Shown: positions 10,125 through 18,417 of the stretch, piece after piece
How the letters are laid out: each line of letters starts with the position of its first letter
How positions within the stretch are numbered: the stretch's first letter is position 1
Assembly (NCBI RefSeq): GCF_021284745.1
Contig: NZ_CP089925.1
Location: forward strand, 1,425,001 to 1,489,000
Length of the DNA: 64,000 nucleotides
Direction: 5' to 3'
From: Lysobacter sp. KIS68-7
GTDB taxonomy: Bacteria > Pseudomonadota > Gammaproteobacteria > Xanthomonadales > Xanthomonadaceae
Made by a program: the position numbers and the translations under genes
The notes under the pieces: generated by a model
The model's database searches: none
What the model was told of the DNA's origin: nothing
The model's input: the letters and a program-made list of their open reading frames with translations, nothing else

Positions 10125-13100
10125 TCATGGTACGACCGCCGCATCGAGGTCCGGCGCCCACGTGCGGATCAGGCTAAGGCAGCGGTGTGCGTCGAGCGGG
10201 GGCGAGAGCCAGTAGCCCTGGATCTCATCGCAGCGGTGCGCGCGCAGGAACAGCACCTGCGCCTCTTCCTCCACGCCTTCGGCCACCACGTTCAGGCCGA
10301 GGGAGTGCGCCATCGTGATCACCGTGCTGGTGATGGCCTCGTCGTCCGCATCGCGCGTGAGGTCGCCGATGAACTCCTTGTCGATCTTCAGCGTGGTGAT
10401 CGGCAGGCGCTTGAGGTAGGCCAGCGAGGAGTAGCCGGTGCCGAAGTCGTCGATCGCCAGCTGCACGCCCAATTCGCGGAAGGCCTGCAGCGTCGCGGCG
10501 GTCTGGCTGGCGTTGGACATGACCACGCTTTCGGTCAGCTCCAGCTCCAGGTATTCGGCCGGCACGCCGGTTTCCTCCAGCACGCGCGCCACGGTGCCGG
10601 GCAGGTCGCCGCGCAGCAGCTGCAGCGCCGAGACATTCACCGCCATCGTCAGGCGATCCAGCCCGTGCGCACGCCAGCGCTGCAAGGTGCGGCACGCCTC
10701 GCGCAGCACCCAATCGCCGATCTCGAGGATGAGGCCGCTTTCTTCGGCGAGCGGGATGAACTGCGTCGGCGGGATGTCGCCGTATTCCGGGCTCGTCCAG
10801 CGCAGCAAGGCTTCCACGCCCGTGATGCGCGCCTGCGGCAGCGACAGTTTCGGCTGGAACACCAGGCGCAGTTCGTTGCGGTCCAGCACCTTGCGCAGCG
10901 CCGCGGAAATCGTGGCGCGGCGGCGGATCGCCACCTCCATCGCATCCGTGTAACGCATGTAGATGCGCCGGCCCGCGGCCTTGGCCTGGTACATCGCGGT
11001 ATCGGCGTGCTTGAGCAGGTCGGTCGGCACCTGCGCGTTGTCGGGGTAGATGCTGATGCCGATCGAAGGCGTGATCGCGACATCCTGGTGGTCGTCCACG
11101 TCCAACGGCGCTTCGAATGCCGTGATGATCTCGCGCGCGATCTTCTCCGCCTCGTCCGCGGTGTCGAGGTTCTCGAGCACCACGGTGAACTCGTCGCCGC
11201 CCAGGCGTGCCACGGTGTGCTGCGGCCCCACGGTCTGCTGCAGGCGCGCCGCGGTGGCGCGCAGGATGCGATCGCCCGCCGCGTGGCCAAGCGAATCGTT
11301 GATGTCCTTGAAGCGGTCCAGGTCGAGGAAGAGCACGCCGATGCGGCTCTCCTGCCGGCGCGCGCGCACGATGGCGCGCGACAGGCGCTCGGACAGCAGC
11401 GCGCGGTTGGGCAGGCTGGTCAGCGTGTCGTAGTTGGCCAGGTAACGCAGTTCCTGCTCGGCGCGCTTCTTGTCGGTGATGTCGGTGAACACCGCGACGT
11501 AGTGGCTGCGTTGCCCCACCGCATCGAGCACCGCGCTGCTCTCGATCCAGCACAGGAACTCTTCGCCATCCTTGCGCTGCTGCCACATCTCGCCGGACCA
11601 GCGCCCGTTGCGTTCCAGTTCGGCGCGCACCTGCCGATAGAAATCCGGATCGTGCTGCGCGCTGTCGAGCAGGCTCGCCGACTTGCCGATGACCTCGGTG
11701 TCGCCGTATCCGCTGATGCGGCTGAAGGCCGGGTTCACGGACACGAAGCGGAAGTCGCGATCGAGCACCGCCACGGCTTCGGCCATGCTGCGCAGCACTT
11801 CGCTGGCGATGCGGCGTTCGCGCTCTGCCGTGCGGCTGCCGGAGATGTCGCGCGCCGTGCCGGCCACTCGGATCGCCCGCCCTTCCGTGTTGCGCTCGAC
11901 CACGCGCCCGCGTGCGCGCACCCACGTCCACGCACCGCGCAACCCGCGCACGCGATGCTCGGAGAGGAACAGCGGCGTCTCGCCACGCACGTGCGCCTTC
12001 AGGCGTTCGAGCACGCGCGGCAGGTCGTCCTCGTGGATCTCGTGCGCTTCCTCGACGTCGTTGCGGATCTCGATGTCCGGTCGCGCCTGGTCGCCTTCCT
12101 GCGTGCGCATGCTGCGCAATTCGCGACGCGCCAGGTCGTAGTCCCAGAACAACTCGCCGGATGCCCACAGCGCGAGCTTGAGGCGTTCTTCGCGTTCGCG
12201 CAGTTGCTCGAAATGATCGCGTTCGCGCCGGCGGCGCTGCACGAACATCCAGGCCAGCGCACAAGCGAGCGCCAGCAGCGCCAGCACGTAGCCTGCGATC
12301 GCGAGCGGATGCCGCCACAGCGGCGCCGCGATGTGCACCGGGACGCGCAGCTCTTCCGGATTCCACACGCCATCGCGATTCGTGGCCTGCGCGCGGAACG
12401 TGTAGTGGCCCGGCGGCAGGCGCGTGTAGGTCACTTCCGATTGCGTGCCATTGTCGATCCAGTCCGGATCGAAGCCCTCGAGTCGATAGCGGTAACGGAT
12501 GTCGCCCACGTCGGCGAAATCCAGCGCGCCCACGCGCAGGCGCAGCATGCCGGCGTCGGCGGGCACGTCCACTTGTCCCGGTTCCCACGCCACGCGATCC
12601 ACGTTCGCGGCGGTGGCGCCGGAGCGCGCGGACAACAGGCGCACCGGTGGCATGTACTGGCTGTCGCGCACGTCGCGCGGGTCGAACACATTGATGCCGC
12701 GTACGCCGCCGAGCGCCAGCCGCCCATCGCGCAGGCGCATCGCGGCGCCGCCGTTAAATTCGGGATCCTGCAGGCCATCGCGCATGCCGTAGATGCGGAC
12801 CTGCGCATGGATGGAATCGAAGCGCATCACGCCCGCGTCGGTGCCCAGCCAGAGCAGGCCCGGCGGCGATTCGGCGATCGAGAACACCACGGGCGCGGGT
12901 CGCGTGCCGAGCGCGTTCGCGAGCGGGTGATCGAAATGGACCGCATCGCCGGATTCGCGCACGCGGCTCAGGCCGCTGTGCGTGCCGATCCACAACGTGC
13001 CATCCGCCGCTTCGTGGATCGCGCGCACGAGGTTGCCGACGATCGAATGTGCATCGTCGGCCGAGTGTCGGAGGAAGCGCAGGCGGCCGATCGCCGGTTC

Positions 13101-14687
13101 GTAGAGCTGCAATCCATCGCTCGTGCCGGCCCACACGCGGCCGCGGCGATCGACGGTGATCGCGTGCACGGCCACCGGGTCGCGCGGCGCGATGGCGAGT
13201 GCGTGGTTGGTGCGCGGATCGAACATCACCATGCCCATCGCCTGCGTGCCCAGCCATAGGCGGCCATCGGAACCGCGCGCGATGCTGCGCAGGGACACGC
13301 CCGGGAATCCGGGCACCGCCACCGGCGTGACCGTGCCTGCCTGCAGGTCCAGCGACGCCAGCCCGCGCGTGGTCGCGATCCACGCATGTCCGGCGTCCGC
13401 GGGGGCGAAGGCCATCGCGCGCAACAGGATCGCGCCTTGCGGCAATGCCTCGCGGAATCCTTCGACTTCGTTCCAGTGGTCGCCCTGCGCGTCGGCGCGA
13501 TACAGCGCGCCTCCGTCGGTGCCGATCCACCACTGGCCCGTGCCGTCCTCCATCAGCGCGCGCACGCTTTCGCCGCCGATGTCGGGGCGCTGCGCTTGTT
13601 GCGTTGCGTTGCCGGTGAGGTAATGGAAGCGCGTGCCGATCGGATCGACGATCGACGGCCCGCGGAACAAGCCGCCCACCCACAGCGCGCCGCTGCGGTC
13701 GACCAGCAATTCCCCGATCGAGTTTTCCGCCAGGCCGCCCTTCACCGCGGATTCGCGCAGCGCGTCTGCCTCGCCGTTCGCAGGATCGAAACGCCGCAGG
13801 CCATCGCCATAGACCGAGAACCACAGGCGGCGATCGGGCGTCTGCGCGATGGCGCGCACGTCGGTGCTCGGTTCGCTCGCACCGTCCGCCGGCCACGCAC
13901 GCAGCAATGCACGACCATCGTCGCGCAGGCGGAACAGGCCATCGGGGCGCCCGACCCACAACTTGCCGTTGCGATCGAAGGCGAGCGCGCGCACCGGACC
14001 GTCCGACATGCGCTCTGCGCCGCCGCCTGCGCCGAATCGATACAAGCCCGCCGCACTCGCGTACCACACTGCATTATCGCGATCGCGCAACAGCGTTTGC
14101 TGCGGCGAGGGCACGACCAGGCGCGGATCGATCGACAGCAGCACTTCGCTGTGGCCGGTGCGCGGATCGAACCGCAGCAAGCCGCCCCAGGTGCCGACGT
14201 ACAACTTGCCATCGACCGGCAACACGGCCGCGACCTGCTTGCGCGGCGACGTCGACGTGCTGCCGTCGTCCGCGCCGGGGAAGCGACGGATGCGGCCGTC
14301 GTGCAGGTCCAGGCGGGCGATGAATTCGCCGTAGGTGCCGATCCACAACGCATCCTTGCCTTCGACCGCCAACGCGGTGACATAGCTGTCGGGCAGCGTG
14401 TTCGGATCGCCGGGATCGTGGCGGAACAAGTGGTAGCGCTGCCCGTCGTAACGATGCAGCCCGCCCTGCGTGCCGACCCAGACGAAGCCTTGCGGGTCTT
14501 CGGCGAACGCCGTCACCGTGTTCTGCGCCAGGCCCCGGTCGCCGCCCAGCGGAAGGAAATAGAAATCGCGTTGCGCCGCCCACGCGCAAGTGGCCATCGA
14601 GACGAAGGCCAGGAGCAGGGCGAAAGTCGCGACTGCACCGCGCACCCCAGCGCGGTGGGCCGATCGTGGATCGCGGTCGGAACGCAC
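10125..14687 (-). CDS. Periplasmic beta-propeller sensor with PAS, GGDEF and EAL domains
   Basis: This very large hybrid c-di-GMP enzyme has 1520 residues with a GTG start. A signal peptide or anchor (residues 1-38) is followed by repeated Reg_prop propeller blades (WVGTQGGLHRYDG, LWIGTYGE, LWVGRPDGLFR, WIGTDGGALYR and others) up to about 715. A Y_Y_Y domain spans 725-785 and a transmembrane helix about 793-813. Two PAS regions follow (about 840-945 and 965-1070), then GGDEF with intact GGDEF at 1163-1167, and EAL with intact EAL at 1292-1294 and DDFGTGYSS. Both catalytic signatures are complete, so synthesis and hydrolysis of c-di-GMP are both possible. No RxxD inhibitory site precedes GGDEF. 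The external ligand is unknown. It is monocistronic, divergent from the UPF0149 gene. Confidence 0.93.
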   Translation of the reverse strand: MRSDRDPRSAHRAGVRGAVATFALLLAFVSMATCAWAAQRDFYFLPLGGDRGLAQNTVTAFAEDPQGFVWVGTQGGLHRYDGQRYHLFRHDPGDPNTLPDSYVTALAVEGKDALWIGTYGEFIARLDLHDGRIRRFPGADDGSTSTSPRKQVAAVLPVDGKLYVGTWGGLLRFDPRTGHSEVLLSIDPRLVVPSPQQTLLRDRDNAVWYASAAGLYRFGAGGGAERMSDGPVRALAFDRNGKLWVGRPDGLFRLRDDGRALLRAWPADGASEPSTDVRAIAQTPDRRLWFSVYGDGLRRFDPANGEADALRESAVKGGLAENSIGELLVDRSGALWVGGLFRGPSIVDPIGTRFHYLTGNATQQAQRPDIGGESVRALMEDGTGQWWIGTDGGALYRADAQGDHWNEVEGFREALPQGAILLRAMAFAPADAGHAWIATTRGLASLDLQAGTVTPVAVPGFPGVSLRSIARGSDGRLWLGTQAMGMVMFDPRTNHALAIAPRDPVAVHAITVDRRGRVWAGTSDGLQLYEPAIGRLRFLRHSADDAHSIVGNLVRAIHEAADGTLWIGTHSGLSRVRESGDAVHFDHPLANALGTRPAPVVFSIAESPPGLLWLGTDAGVMRFDSIHAQVRIYGMRDGLQDPEFNGGAAMRLRDGRLALGGVRGINVFDPRDVRDSQYMPPVRLLSARSGATAANVDRVAWEPGQVDVPADAGMLRLRVGALDFADVGDIRYRYRLEGFDPDWIDNGTQSEVTYTRLPPGHYTFRAQATNRDGVWNPEELRVPVHIAAPLWRHPLAIAGYVLALLALACALAWMFVQRRRRERDHFEQLREREERLKLALWASGELFWDYDLARRELRSMRTQEGDQARPDIEIRNDVEEAHEIHEDDLPRVLERLKAHVRGETPLFLSEHRVRGLRGAWTWVRARGRVVERNTEGRAIRVAGTARDISGSRTAERERRIASEVLRSMAEAVAVLDRDFRFVSVNPAFSRISGYGDTEVIGKSASLLDSAQHDPDFYRQVRAELERNGRWSGEMWQQRKDGEEFLCWIESSAVLDAVGQRSHYVAVFTDITDKKRAEQELRYLANYDTLTSLPNRALLSERLSRAIVRARRQESRIGVLFLDLDRFKDINDSLGHAAGDRILRATAARLQQTVGPQHTVARLGGDEFTVVLENLDTADEAEKIAREIITAFEAPLDVDDHQDVAITPSIGISIYPDNAQVPTDLLKHADTAMYQAKAAGRRIYMRYTDAMEVAIRRRATISAALRKVLDRNELRLVFQPKLSLPQARITGVEALLRWTSPEYGDIPPTQFIPLAEESGLILEIGDWVLREACRTLQRWRAHGLDRLTMAVNVSALQLLRGDLPGTVARVLEETGVPAEYLELELTESVVMSNASQTAATLQAFRELGVQLAIDDFGTGYSSLAYLKRLPITTLKIDKEFIGDLTRDADDEAITSTVITMAHSLGLNVVAEGVEEEAQVLFLRAHRCDEIQGYWLSPPLDAHRCLSLIRTWAPDLDAAVVP

Positions 14688-14800
14688 GGGCTCCGCATCC
14701 CATGGCGGTAACCGCAGTGTAGGCCACGGCCGCGACGGCGCAAGCTAAAGTCCGGGGCGGCCACCGGTTACACTTCGACCGTTCGCCGAGGAGCCCCGTC

Positions 14801-15349
14801 GTGCCGGATGTCGAATTGCCCAGCTGGTCCGCGGTCGAAGATGCCATCGCCCGGCACTCGCTCGCGCTTTCGCCCTCGGAATTGCATGGTGCGCTGAGCG
14901 GCTGGTTCGCCGGCGGCGGTGCGGATACCCCGGACTGGTTGGCCCAGGTCATGGCCGATGCGGCACTGCCGCAAATCCCGGCCGGCTCGCCGTTGGATAC
15001 TTTGCGCGCGGCGAGCCTCGCGCAATTGGGGGATCGCGGTTTCGCGTTCGAGCTGCTGCTTCCCGAAGGCGATGCCTCCCTGGGCGAGCGCAGCGGCGCG
15101 CTGTTCGACTGGTGCCGCGGTTTCCTTGGTGCGTTCGGGCTCGCGGCCGGTGCCAACCCGCCGTTGTCGGAGGAGGGCAACGAAGCCCTGCACGACCTGG
15201 CCGGGCTCGCGACGGCCACCGCCCAGGACGATGGCGACGAAGAAGACGAAGACGCTTTGGCGGAGATCGAAGAGTTCGTCCGCGTCGCGGTCCTGCTGCT
15301 GCACGGCGACTGCGTGCTCGCGCCCGGCCACCGCCGCCAGTTCAACTGA
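14801..15349 (+). CDS. UPF0149 (YgfB/YecA-like) family protein
   Basis: The 182-residue acidic, helical protein belongs to the UPF0149 family. The N-terminal LSPSELHGALSGWFAGG and the C-terminal LAEIEEFVRVAVLLLHGDC are the family signatures, separated by an acidic stretch DDGDEEDEDA near residues 148-157. A GTG start at 14801 is preceded by GAGGAG at good spacing. The stop is one base before pepP, matching the ygfB-pepP pairing of other gammaproteobacteria. Biochemical function is poorly defined in general; nothing here adds to it. Confidence 0.9.
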   Translation: MPDVELPSWSAVEDAIARHSLALSPSELHGALSGWFAGGGADTPDWLAQVMADAALPQIPAGSPLDTLRAASLAQLGDRGFAFELLLPEGDASLGERSGALFDWCRGFLGAFGLAAGANPPLSEEGNEALHDLAGLATATAQDDGDEEDEDALAEIEEFVRVAVLLLHGDCVLAPGHRRQFN

Positions 15350-15350
15350 C

Positions 15351-16682
15351 ATGCCCGCCGCGCCGCGTCCCCTTTCGCTGCCGACGTCCGCATACGTCCG
15401 CCGGCGCAAGCAGCTGATGCGCATGGCCGGCGAGGACGCGATCCTCGTGCTGCCCGCCGCGCCCGAACGCATCCGCAGCCGCGATACGCATTACCCGTTC
15501 CGGCAGGATTCGGACTTCTGGTACCTCACCGGTTTCCCGGAACCCGAGGCCGTGCTCGTCCTCGTGCCCGGCCGCGCGCACGGCGAGGCGATCCTGTTCT
15601 GCCGCGAGCGCGACCCCGACCGCGAAGCCTGGGACGGCCCGCGCGCCGGCCAGGACGGCGCCGTCGCCGACTTCGGCATGGACGATGCGTACCCCATCGC
15701 CGACCTCGACGACATCCTCCCGGGCCTGCTCGAAGGCCGCTCTCGGGTGTACTACCACTTCGGGCGCGACGCGGAATTCGACCTCAAGTTGATCGGCTGG
15801 CTCAACCGCGTGCGTGCGCAGGTGCGCATGGGCGCGCAGCCGCCGCACGAATTCCTCGAACTCGGGCACTTGCTCGACGAGATGCGGCTGTTCAAATCGG
15901 CCGACGAACTCAAGCTGATGCAGCGCGCCGCCGACATCAGCGTGCACGCGCACCAGGCCGCGATGCGCGCATCGCGCGCGGGCGTGCGCGAGTACGAACT
16001 GCAGGCCGAACTCGAACGCGTGTTCCGCGCCAACGACGCCGAAGCCGCGTACGGCAGCATCGTCGGCGCCGGCGCGAACGCCTGCGTGCTGCATTACCGC
16101 GCGAACAACGCCACCGCGCGCGCCGGCGACCTCGTGCTGATCGATTCGGGCGCCGAATACCGCAACTACGCCTCCGACATCACGCGCACCTTCCCGGTGG
16201 ACGGGCGCTTTTCGAAGGAACAACGCGCGCTGCACGACCTGGTCGGCGATGCGCAACGCGCCGCGCTCGCGCAGGCGCGCCCCGGCGTGCCCTACGACGC
16301 GGGACACCAGGCCGCGGTGGAAACGCTCACCGAAGGCCTGCTGCGCCTGGGCCTGTTGAAGGGCAAGTTGGAAAAGGCGATCGCCGACGGCGCCTATCGC
16401 CGTTTCTATCGCCACAAGACCGGCCACTGGATCGGGCTCGACGTGCACGACGTGGGCGAGTACCGGCTCGATGGCGAATCGCGCCTGCTCGAGCCGGGCA
16501 TGGTCTTCACCATCGAGCCCGGGCTTTACGTCGCGCCCGACGACACGACCGTCGCGGCAAAGTGGCGCGGCATCGGCATCCGCACGGAAGACGATGTCGC
16601 GATCACCGCCGACGGACATCGCGTCCTGACCGACGCGCTGGTGCGCGACGCGGACGCGATCGAAGACTTCATGGGGCGATAG
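15351..16682 (+). CDS. pepP: Xaa-Pro aminopeptidase (aminopeptidase P)
   Basis: This cytosolic metallopeptidase of 443 residues removes the N-terminal residue before a proline. It has the aminopeptidase P N-terminal domain (YVRRRKQLM..., PFRQDSDFWYLTGFPEPEAVLVL) and an M24 catalytic domain. The ligand motifs are present: LIDSGAEY, DITRTFPV, GHWIGLDVHD, IEPGLY and the terminal TEDDVAI. The start at 15351 is one base after the UPF0149 stop; longer in-frame extensions would overlap that gene. It is convergent with another M24 gene 10 bases away. The ubiH/visC genes that follow pepP in E. coli are absent here. Confidence 0.96.
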   Translation: MPAAPRPLSLPTSAYVRRRKQLMRMAGEDAILVLPAAPERIRSRDTHYPFRQDSDFWYLTGFPEPEAVLVLVPGRAHGEAILFCRERDPDREAWDGPRAGQDGAVADFGMDDAYPIADLDDILPGLLEGRSRVYYHFGRDAEFDLKLIGWLNRVRAQVRMGAQPPHEFLELGHLLDEMRLFKSADELKLMQRAADISVHAHQAAMRASRAGVREYELQAELERVFRANDAEAAYGSIVGAGANACVLHYRANNATARAGDLVLIDSGAEYRNYASDITRTFPVDGRFSKEQRALHDLVGDAQRAALAQARPGVPYDAGHQAAVETLTEGLLRLGLLKGKLEKAIADGAYRRFYRHKTGHWIGLDVHDVGEYRLDGESRLLEPGMVFTIEPGLYVAPDDTTVAAKWRGIGIRTEDDVAITADGHRVLTDALVRDADAIEDFMGR

Positions 16683-16688
16683 CGCCCC
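16673..16688. terminator. Possible bidirectional hairpin between two convergent M24 genes
   Basis: GGGGCG pairs perfectly with CGCCCC around an ATAG tetraloop that contains the pepP stop codon. It occupies the whole 10-base gap between the convergent genes. There is no U tract, so intrinsic termination is uncertain. Confidence 0.4.
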
Positions 16689-16692
16689 GTCG

Positions 16693-18012
16693 TTACGCCG
16701 CGAACGCCTCGCGCGTCAGGTTCAAGGGCGCATCGTCGGTGCACACCACGTCGTCCTCGATGCGGATGCCGCCGAACGGGCGGAATGCGTCCACGCGCGC
16801 CCAATCCACGCTCGGGCCGAGCCCGCGGTCCTTGAGCTGCTCCAGCAGCATGTCGATGAAGTACAGGCCCGGTTCGATGGTCACGGCCATGCCCGGTGCG
16901 AGCGTGCGCGTCAGGCGCAGGTAGGGATGGCCTTCGGGCTTGGGCAGCGTGCCGCCGCGATCGGATTCGGCAAAGCCGGCGACGTCGTGCACCTGCAAGC
17001 CGATGCCGTGGCCGATGCCGTGCGGGAAGAACGCCGAGCTCACGCCCGTTTCCACCGCCACTTCCGGCGACACGGTGATCAGCCCGAAATCCTTGAGGAT
17101 GCGCGACAGCGACAGATGCGCATCCAGGTGCAGCTGGCGATAGTCGAAGCCGTTGCGCACCTGGTCGCACATGCGCAGCTGCGCGGCGTCGACGGCGTCG
17201 ATCAGGGCCTGGAATTCATCGCCGGTGTCCTGCGAATACGTGCGCGTGATGTCGCACGCGTAACCGACATGGCTGGCGCCGGCGTCGATCAGGAAGCTGC
17301 GCACCGGCTTGGGCGGCAGGCGGTCGCGATCGGTGTAGTGCAGCACCGCGCCGTGTTCGTTGAGCGCGACGATGTTGTTGTAGGGCAGGTCGTTCGCGTC
17401 CTGGCCCGCGGCTTGGCAATAGGCCAGGTGGATGCCGAATTCGCTGGCGCCGGCGCGGAAGGCGCGTTCGGCGGCGCGATGCGCGCGCACGCCGATGCGG
17501 CTGGCGGCGCGCATCATCTCGATCTCGTAGGGCGTCTTGAACGCGCGCTGGAATTCCAGGTACGCCACCACCGCCTGCGGATTGTTCGGCACGAAATCGC
17601 CGAGCGCACTCTGCGGCTCGCCGAGGATCGCGCACTTCGATGCATCCTTCGGCAGGTGCTGCAGGGCTTCTTCCGGCGTGCGGATGATCGCCACGTCCAT
17701 GTGCTCGACCCAGTCGCCCGACGGCGCCTTCGGCACCACGTGCCAGTAGTCGAAGGGCTGCAGGTAGACCACCTTCGGTCGCTCGCCGGGCACGTACACG
17801 AGCCAGCTGTCGGGCACGCGCGTGAGCGGCACCCACGCCTTGAACTGCGGATTCACCGCGTAGGGGTAATCGCGGTCGTCGAACACCTGGTAATGCAGGC
17901 GGCCGCTCGGAACGACGAGCGCATCGAAGCCCCCGCGCGACAGCGCTTCGTCCGCGCGCTGCTTCAGCGTGGCGAGGTGGTCGGCGTAGAGCTGGGACAG
18001 GTCGGCGGGCAT
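16693..18012 (-). CDS. pepQ: Xaa-Pro dipeptidase (M24 family, PepQ-like)
   Basis: The 439-residue protein is a second M24 metallopeptidase, expected to cleave dipeptides with C-terminal proline. It has the prolidase N-terminal domain (ALVVPSGRLHYQVFDDRDYPYAVNPQFKAW) and the catalytic pita-bread ligands: LIDAGASHVGYACDITRTY, FPHGIGHGIGLQVHD, TIEPGLYFID and IEDDVVC. The Y-x-Y-x-V-N-P-x-F-K segment is typical of bacterial PepQ/organophosphorus-acid-anhydrolase relatives. It is transcribed alone, convergent with pepP. PepQ is the best fit, but substrate range cannot be read from sequence. Confidence 0.92.
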   Translation of the reverse strand: MPADLSQLYADHLATLKQRADEALSRGGFDALVVPSGRLHYQVFDDRDYPYAVNPQFKAWVPLTRVPDSWLVYVPGERPKVVYLQPFDYWHVVPKAPSGDWVEHMDVAIIRTPEEALQHLPKDASKCAILGEPQSALGDFVPNNPQAVVAYLEFQRAFKTPYEIEMMRAASRIGVRAHRAAERAFRAGASEFGIHLAYCQAAGQDANDLPYNNIVALNEHGAVLHYTDRDRLPPKPVRSFLIDAGASHVGYACDITRTYSQDTGDEFQALIDAVDAAQLRMCDQVRNGFDYRQLHLDAHLSLSRILKDFGLITVSPEVAVETGVSSAFFPHGIGHGIGLQVHDVAGFAESDRGGTLPKPEGHPYLRLTRTLAPGMAVTIEPGLYFIDMLLEQLKDRGLGPSVDWARVDAFRPFGGIRIEDDVVCTDDAPLNLTREAFAA

Positions 18013-18066
18013 GGGCGGGCTCGTGGTACTCGGAGACCCTGCATTGTGCCAAACCCGCCGACGGGG

Positions 18067-18417
18067 TTATTCGAACTGGCCCCCGGGGCCGTCGATCCAT
18101 TCACGGAGCTGCCGCATCTGCTCATCCGGCACCGTGATGAAGCGGAACCCAGTCCAGCGCTGGCCCGAGGCGTGCGCCGCGTCCTGCCACAGCAGGTGGG
18201 CGCCGACTTCGATCGGGTTTTCGCGCCCGTGCGGGTCGTTGAGGTTGAAGCGGAACTGGTACAGCGCGTCCTCGTTCATCGGCACGTTGGCCATCAGCAG
18301 CATGCCCGTTTCGGACAGGTTGCCCAGGCGTCCGATGACGCCGTCGATCATCGTGTCGATCACGATCACCGTGTCGGCGACCTTGCGCCGCCGCGCGCGG
18401 CGAAATTCGTCGATCAT
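18067..18417 (-). CDS. PilZ domain protein (c-di-GMP receptor type)
   Basis: This 116-residue single-domain protein has the two PilZ binding elements: an arginine cluster RRARRRKV (residues 6-13, giving RxxxR) and NLSETG (residues 33-38, NxSxxG). The rest is the expected beta-barrel followed by a short C-terminal helix. The start at 18417 overlaps the stop of the DUF1631 gene by four bases, so the two are translationally coupled. This suggests a shared c-di-GMP output function. Both ligand motifs are present, so binding is plausible. Confidence 0.9.
   Translation of the reverse strand: MIDEFRRARRRKVADTVIVIDTMIDGVIGRLGNLSETGMLLMANVPMNEDALYQFRFNLNDPHGRENPIEVGAHLLWQDAAHASGQRWTGFRFITVPDEQMRQLREWIDGPGGQFE

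Noticed and set aside
10119-13259. Plus-strand open frame of 1046 codons
   Set aside because: It lies wholly antisense to the GGDEF-EAL gene, and its composition (rich in R, H, A, Q with no domain) is the mirror image of GC-rich coding DNA.
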